Source of the DNA: Pseudalkalibacillus hwajinpoensis
Lineage (GTDB): Bacteria > Bacillota > Bacilli > Bacillales > Guptibacillaceae
Length of the DNA: 64,000 nucleotides
Direction of reading: 5' to 3'
Assembly: GCF_039851965.1 (NCBI RefSeq)
Contig: NZ_CP156674.1
Coordinates: 3,782,001-3,846,000, forward strand
Below the pieces are notes generated by a model. The model had not been told where the DNA came from and made no database searches. It saw nothing but the letters and a program-made list of their open reading frames with translations. The position numbers and the translations under genes are program-made. Below are positions 60,456 through 64,000 of the stretch, in pieces. The stretch's first letter is position 1; every line of letters starts with the position of its first letter.

Positions 60456-63095
60456 TTATTTTTGCTTGAATGGCCACCAGATCCCTTTCCCAAATGAAAC
60501 AGTGATGGCTGGGATAAGGAGTGGCAAAACGATTAAACCGTAAAGAAGTAAACCTGTAATAACAATGGTAGCGATTTGCATTAAACTAAGCACACCAGAA
60601 GGCATCATAGCACCAAATGTTCCGGCTAGTATAATCGCAGCGGTAATCACAACCGTACCCATTTTTGCCATAGAGAGATGCATTGCTTCTTCAATGCCAA
60701 TTGATGCTTCCTCGTTGAAGCGATCTAGAAGAAAAATAGAATAATCGACACCGAGCGCGATTAACATGACAAAACCAAAGAATGGTACAGCCCACGTAAT
60801 GCCATCATAGCCGAGCAGATTGATAAAGATGAGCTCTGAGATCGCAATGGAAATGAAGTAGGTTAGTAAGAGTGAACCGATCATGACGAGAGGCATAATC
60901 ATTGAGCGGAAAAGCACAGTCAAGATAATAAACAAGCCAACCAGCATAATGATAACGGTCCTAGTGAAATCGCTAGTTGAAATGTGGGATAAGTCACTAT
61001 TAATACTTGAAACACCACTATAGGCAATCGTTGCATCATCAAGTGGCGTACCATCAATCGTTTTGGCTACTGTTTCTTTTATTTCACTCACCGAGTCGAT
61101 TGCTCCGGTTGAATATGGATCTTCTTTTAAAATGACCTCTAACGTAACTGCTTTTCGGTCATCAAAAGCATATCTCTTAATGGCCGGCTCAAATTCTTTG
61201 GTATCAAGCGACCCATCTGGAATAAATACTCCAGTATCACGAAGTGCTTCTGAATAGCCCATCTCTTTCACCAGATCGGCAGCATCCTGCAAACCATTTT
61301 CAATTTCTTTCAATCCATCAATGGATGAACCGACACCGTCAGAAAGCTGAGAGATTCCTCCGCTCAGCTCTGACACTTGACCTGCTTGACCCTGAAGATC
61401 TGATGAAGCACCAGATAACCCCTGCTGAATCTGTCCTAACTGCTGTTGAACCTGACCAAGTTGTTCAGTCGCTGCAGACACATTTTGTGTTTGCTGAAGC
61501 CCTTCAGTTATGGAGCCGAGCTGATTATTAATATGACCAAGTCCAGTAACTGCATCCTCAAGTTCACTGGCATTTCCGCTTTCTGGAATTTGACCATTCA
61601 TATCATCGAGACCATTTTGAACCTCAGTCAAGCCGTTTTGTACTTCATTAATACCAGTTGTGGCCTCATTCAATCCTTCACCAACTTGAGTGAGTTGGGA
61701 GTCAACATAGAAATCATCAATCACATCACCTGCAGGTCTTGTAATAGACCGTACGGAATTGACATCGTCGCTTTTTTCAATTTCTTTACTAATCATTTCA
61801 ATATAAGGTAGGAAATCTTCGGTAACGATATTTTCCTCCTGCTGAATAATAACCTTTACAGGAAGGGAATCGCCTTTACCAAACCCAGCTTCTATAGCAT
61901 CGAGCCCTTTAACAGAATCATAGTCATTTCCGATTTCATTCACAGTGTTAAATGATAACTGATCATCATAAGTGAAGAGAAGCGGAACGGTAATAACCGC
62001 AACAATAACCATGGACCAAATTGGTCGGTTAATAGAAAACCGTCCAAATGCAGTCCATAGCTTACTATCTTTGTGTGATGCTGACTTCTTTGAAGGCCAG
62101 AATAGTTTGTCTTTCAATAAAGCCATGAAAAATGGAACGATTGTAAAGAGAACAATCATAAGAACAGCAATACCTACTGCAACTCCTACAGCAGATTTGA
62201 AAATCGGGAACTCTGCAAATCCAATCGCAGTAAAGCCTATAAATACAGCCAATCCGCTAATTAACAACGTACGACCGGCTGTTTTGTACGTATTAACGAT
62301 CGCATCTTCAACTGGATGTCCCTGCGTTAATTCTTCCTTATACCTGCTTAATAGTAGAATACAATAATCAGTTCCGATACCAAATAAGATAGCAACAAGG
62401 AATATTTGTGTGTAATTGGAAACAGGGAAGCCGAACCAATCAATAAGAAAGGCAACGATTGATTGACTGAGTAGATATGTCACCCCAACGGCAAGCAAAG
62501 GTATAAAAGGTGTAGTGATAGAGCGAAATACGGCTAAAAGGAGACCGAAAATTAACACAACCGTAATTATTTCAGTTCGCTCAAGTCCCTTTTGTGCGCT
62601 TTCGTTTACATCGTGATTGATAATTGCTTCACCAGTAAGATACGCTGTTGTGCCGTCAGGAATAATATCCTCTCGAATACGTTCCGAAAGCTTATTGACT
62701 TCTTCGTCAGACCCGTCGACTGTAATTAGAAGCAGCACCGTCTCCTTATCTTCAGACACAAGCTGATCAGATATCTCATCACTTTCAAAAGGATCAAGAA
62801 CATTCTTAATAAGCGAACCTTCTTCCTCAATTTCGTTAGCTATCGAAGAAATGTCTTTTTTTGATTGCTCGTCAATCGATTCGTTGTAAGTAAACACTAG
62901 TGAGATCGTTTCATCTCCAGCCCCAGCTTCTTCAAGAATATCAGCTGCGAGTTTTGAATCGGCATTTTCAGGAAGCTGGAATGTTCCTGCATCCTCTGCT
63001 TGTTTTGTAAGACTAGGAGATAAGATGAATAACACGGCCGTAAGTGCAATTAATGCAATGGCGATGGGCCATTTAAATTTTAAAATTAGTCTCAT
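60456..63095 (-). CDS. MMPL/RND family exporter (YdfJ-like)
   Basis: 879 residues, two repeats of one plus five membrane segments. First repeat: FLVAILFGIGTDYCILLLSRYKEELTQG (MMPL motif with Asp-Tyr of the proton relay). Second: FVMLIALGVDYSIFLLDRFNEEASIG. The large extracytoplasmic loop between repeats holds a long Gln/Gly-rich coiled region with heptad-like repeats (GLNEATTGINEVQNGLTEVQ, and QQQLGQIQQGLSG). Exports lipids or drugs in its relatives. It overlaps the MarR gene upstream by 4 bases (ATGA), so it is probably that regulator's target. Confidence 0.9.
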   Translation of the reverse strand: MRLILKFKWPIAIALIALTAVLFILSPSLTKQAEDAGTFQLPENADSKLAADILEEAGAGDETISLVFTYNESIDEQSKKDISSIANEIEEEGSLIKNVLDPFESDEISDQLVSEDKETVLLLITVDGSDEEVNKLSERIREDIIPDGTTAYLTGEAIINHDVNESAQKGLERTEIITVVLIFGLLLAVFRSITTPFIPLLAVGVTYLLSQSIVAFLIDWFGFPVSNYTQIFLVAILFGIGTDYCILLLSRYKEELTQGHPVEDAIVNTYKTAGRTLLISGLAVFIGFTAIGFAEFPIFKSAVGVAVGIAVLMIVLFTIVPFFMALLKDKLFWPSKKSASHKDSKLWTAFGRFSINRPIWSMVIVAVITVPLLFTYDDQLSFNTVNEIGNDYDSVKGLDAIEAGFGKGDSLPVKVIIQQEENIVTEDFLPYIEMISKEIEKSDDVNSVRSITRPAGDVIDDFYVDSQLTQVGEGLNEATTGINEVQNGLTEVQNGLDDMNGQIPESGNASELEDAVTGLGHINNQLGSITEGLQQTQNVSAATEQLGQVQQQLGQIQQGLSGASSDLQGQAGQVSELSGGISQLSDGVGSSIDGLKEIENGLQDAADLVKEMGYSEALRDTGVFIPDGSLDTKEFEPAIKRYAFDDRKAVTLEVILKEDPYSTGAIDSVSEIKETVAKTIDGTPLDDATIAYSGVSSINSDLSHISTSDFTRTVIIMLVGLFIILTVLFRSMIMPLVMIGSLLLTYFISIAISELIFINLLGYDGITWAVPFFGFVMLIALGVDYSIFLLDRFNEEASIGIEEAMHLSMAKMGTVVITAAIILAGTFGAMMPSGVLSLMQIATIVITGLLLYGLIVLPLLIPAITVSFGKGIWWPFKQK

Positions 63096-63544
63096 TCTAA
63101 ATCTCCTTCTGTTTTAAGAATTGAACTAAGCTTACGAAAGATACGTAGAAATTCATCTATTTCCTTCTCATGAAAATCGTTTAATACGATCTTTTCTACG
63201 TGCTCATAGATGACTTCATTAAATAATGAAACAACGTCGTGTCCTTTGTTAGTAAGAGTAATAGACTTTCCTCTCAGGTCTTCTTCCGAATCGACAATAG
63301 TGACAAGCCCCTTTGTTTCAAGCTTCTTGTATCGGTTTGAAATGGCACTTTTGTGAACCCCCTGTAGGGATGCCAGTTTACCAGGGGAAATATGCCCGGA
63401 TTTAGAAATAATTTGTAGCATCTGAAGCTGTTCTGAAGAATATTCTTCGAAAATTTGATGTTCAAATGAGCGAATAACGCGTTCCGTTCCATACATAATC
63501 ACTTCTTCAAATAACTCTACCGCCTCACATAACTTCTTATTCAT
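63092..63544 (-). CDS. MarR-family repressor of the MMPL exporter
   Basis: 150-residue winged-helix protein. HTH ISPGKLASLQGVHKSAISNRYKKLETKGLV and wing VTIVDSEEDLRGKSITLTNKGH with the DxRG tip. Start ATG behind GGAGGG. It is the first gene of a two-gene operon with the exporter and is preceded by two tandem palindromes that should be its operator. Ligand unknown. Confidence 0.88.
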   Translation of the reverse strand: MNKKLCEAVELFEEVIMYGTERVIRSFEHQIFEEYSSEQLQMLQIISKSGHISPGKLASLQGVHKSAISNRYKKLETKGLVTIVDSEEDLRGKSITLTNKGHDVVSLFNEVIYEHVEKIVLNDFHEKEIDEFLRIFRKLSSILKTEGDLE

Positions 63545-63560
63545 GCATCAGCCCTCCGAT

Positions 63561-63599
63561 AGTTTACCCTCTAAACATTATTAGTTTAACGCCTAAACT
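63561..63599 (-). promoter_or_regulatory. Tandem operator of the MarR-MMPL operon
   Basis: Two AGTTTA-N5-TAAAC(A/T) palindromes at 63561-63577 and 63583-63599, their left ends 22 bp apart (two helical turns), 16 bp upstream of the MarR start. One arm in the first copy has a single mismatch. Confidence 0.68.
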
Positions 63600-63797
63600 T
63601 TGTTCAGCGCAACTCTAAATGTTAATATGCTCGGATTAATTTGATAAAGTCGGTCCAAGCGATATAAATAAATTTTATGAAACGTGTATCAATTGACCTG
63701 TTTGAGCTGAAAGAGGGACTTTATTAAGTGATAATGAGATTGGTTCCTATAAGAAGTTAAATTATAAATTTCCAGAATTTTGGCACAATATATATTG

Positions 63798-63821
63798 CAT
63801 AATACCGTTAACGGTATTATG
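63798..63821 (+). promoter_or_regulatory. 24-bp perfect palindrome upstream of the AbrB-type gene
   Basis: Half-site CATAATACCGTT followed by its exact complement, 49 bp before the abrB start. It covers plausible -10 sequences (CATAAT, TATTAT), so it is more likely an operator than a terminator; no T tract follows. Confidence 0.6.
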
Positions 63822-63869
63822 ATTAAACAAACCGACACTCGTTCGCTAAAACGAAAGGGAGGAATGAAC

Positions 63870-64000
63870 ATGAAGAGCACAGGTGTAGTTAGAAAAATTG
63901 ATGAGCTTGGCCGAATTGTCATTCCAAAAGAACTCCGCCGTACGCTAGATATTCAAGTAAAGGACCCTATTGAAATCTTCATAAGTGAGAACAAGGTGAT
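63870..64000 (+). CDS. abrB: AbrB/Abh-family transition-state regulator (3' end outside window)
   Basis: The first 43 codons are visible: MKSTGVVRKIDELGRIVIPK then ELRRTLDIQVKDPIEIFIS, the swapped-hairpin DNA-binding domain of AbrB/Abh with the conserved Arg residues. AAAGGGAGG lies 7 bases before the ATG at 63870; an in-frame ATG at 63864 is too close to it. The paralogue (AbrB, Abh or another) cannot be told without the C-terminal part. Such proteins repress stationary-phase genes. Confidence 0.88.
   Translation, partial: MKSTGVVRKIDELGRIVIPKELRRTLDIQVKDPIEIFISENKV

Noticed and set aside
63781..63798. TGGCAC ... TTGC resembling a second sigma-54 promoter before the AbrB-type gene
   Set aside because: GG and GC are 13 bp apart instead of 10 as in the true bkd promoter, so the spacing excludes sigma-54 recognition.

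Overview
The window is chromosomal DNA of a low-GC, Gram-positive, spore-former-type Bacillaceae. The gene order bkdR-ptb-bcd-buk-lpdV-bkdAA-bkdAB-bkdB, brxB (yqiW), artPQR (yqiXYZ), yqjA, yqjD, yqjE, polY1 (yqjH), rnz, namA (yqjM), yqjN, proI, yqjP, yqjQ, polY2 (yqjW), yqjX follows the yqi/yqj segment of Bacillus subtilis, with local insertions. tnrA, abrB, prli42, T-box leaders, a SAM-I riboswitch and a LexA-type SOS promoter also fit this group. The many Na+-coupled carriers (NSS, NhaC-type, DASS, two BCCT genes) suggest a halotolerant or alkaliphilic relative; that is inference.

Layout. 1-9.7 kb: branched-chain keto acid operon, with its sigma-54 activator gene (cut by the left edge) and a textbook -24/-12 promoter. 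9.9-14.7 kb: bacilliredoxin, an arginine-type ABC importer with a candidate ArgR/AhrC box, a YqjA membrane protein, an L,D-transpeptidase and the miniprotein Prli42. 14.8-20.1 kb: methylmalonyl-CoA mutase large chain, a B12-domain/epimerase fusion protein, a biotin-dependent carboxyltransferase subunit and a tripeptidase. With the bkd operon this forms a Val/Ile to propionyl-CoA to succinyl-CoA route; the biotin carboxylase/BCCP partner is not in the window. 20.2-33.1 kb: regulator, DNA polymerase IV, RNase Z, NADPH dehydrogenase, GDPD, YqjN, CopZ, azoreductase, cardiolipin synthase and a class B PBP. 33.2-42.7 kb: NSS transporter under a Phe-type T-box, BCCT transporter, alkyltransferase-like protein, TnrA, a His-less HPr-like protein, ProI under a Pro-type T-box, YqjP, YqjQ and a GNAT acetyltransferase under a third T-box. 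42.8-51.1 kb: a frameshifted RsbR paralogue, SDR, neutral protease, SOS-controlled polymerase PolY2 with its YolD partner, and a SAM-riboswitch-controlled NhaC-family carrier. 51.2-64 kb: DUF4145 protein, DASS and MFS carriers, small enzymes, a frameshifted BCCT gene, an MMPL exporter with its MarR repressor, and the start of an abrB-type gene cut by the right edge.

No prophage, IS element, CRISPR array, defence island or rRNA/tRNA gene was seen. The window is mainly a conserved metabolic region. Its interest lies in regulation (three T-boxes, one SAM riboswitch, and boxes resembling sigma-54, TnrA, LexA, ArgR and CcpA sites, plus several unassigned palindromes), in small unlisted genes, and in five decayed genes (DoxX, DUF302, VOC, RsbR-like, BCCT). 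The best candidates for something undescribed are the T-box-controlled GNAT gene (41843-42724), the His-less HPr paralogue (38147-38410), the 47-residue gene at 29098-29241, and the unassigned operators before azoR, abrB and the MMPL exporter pair.
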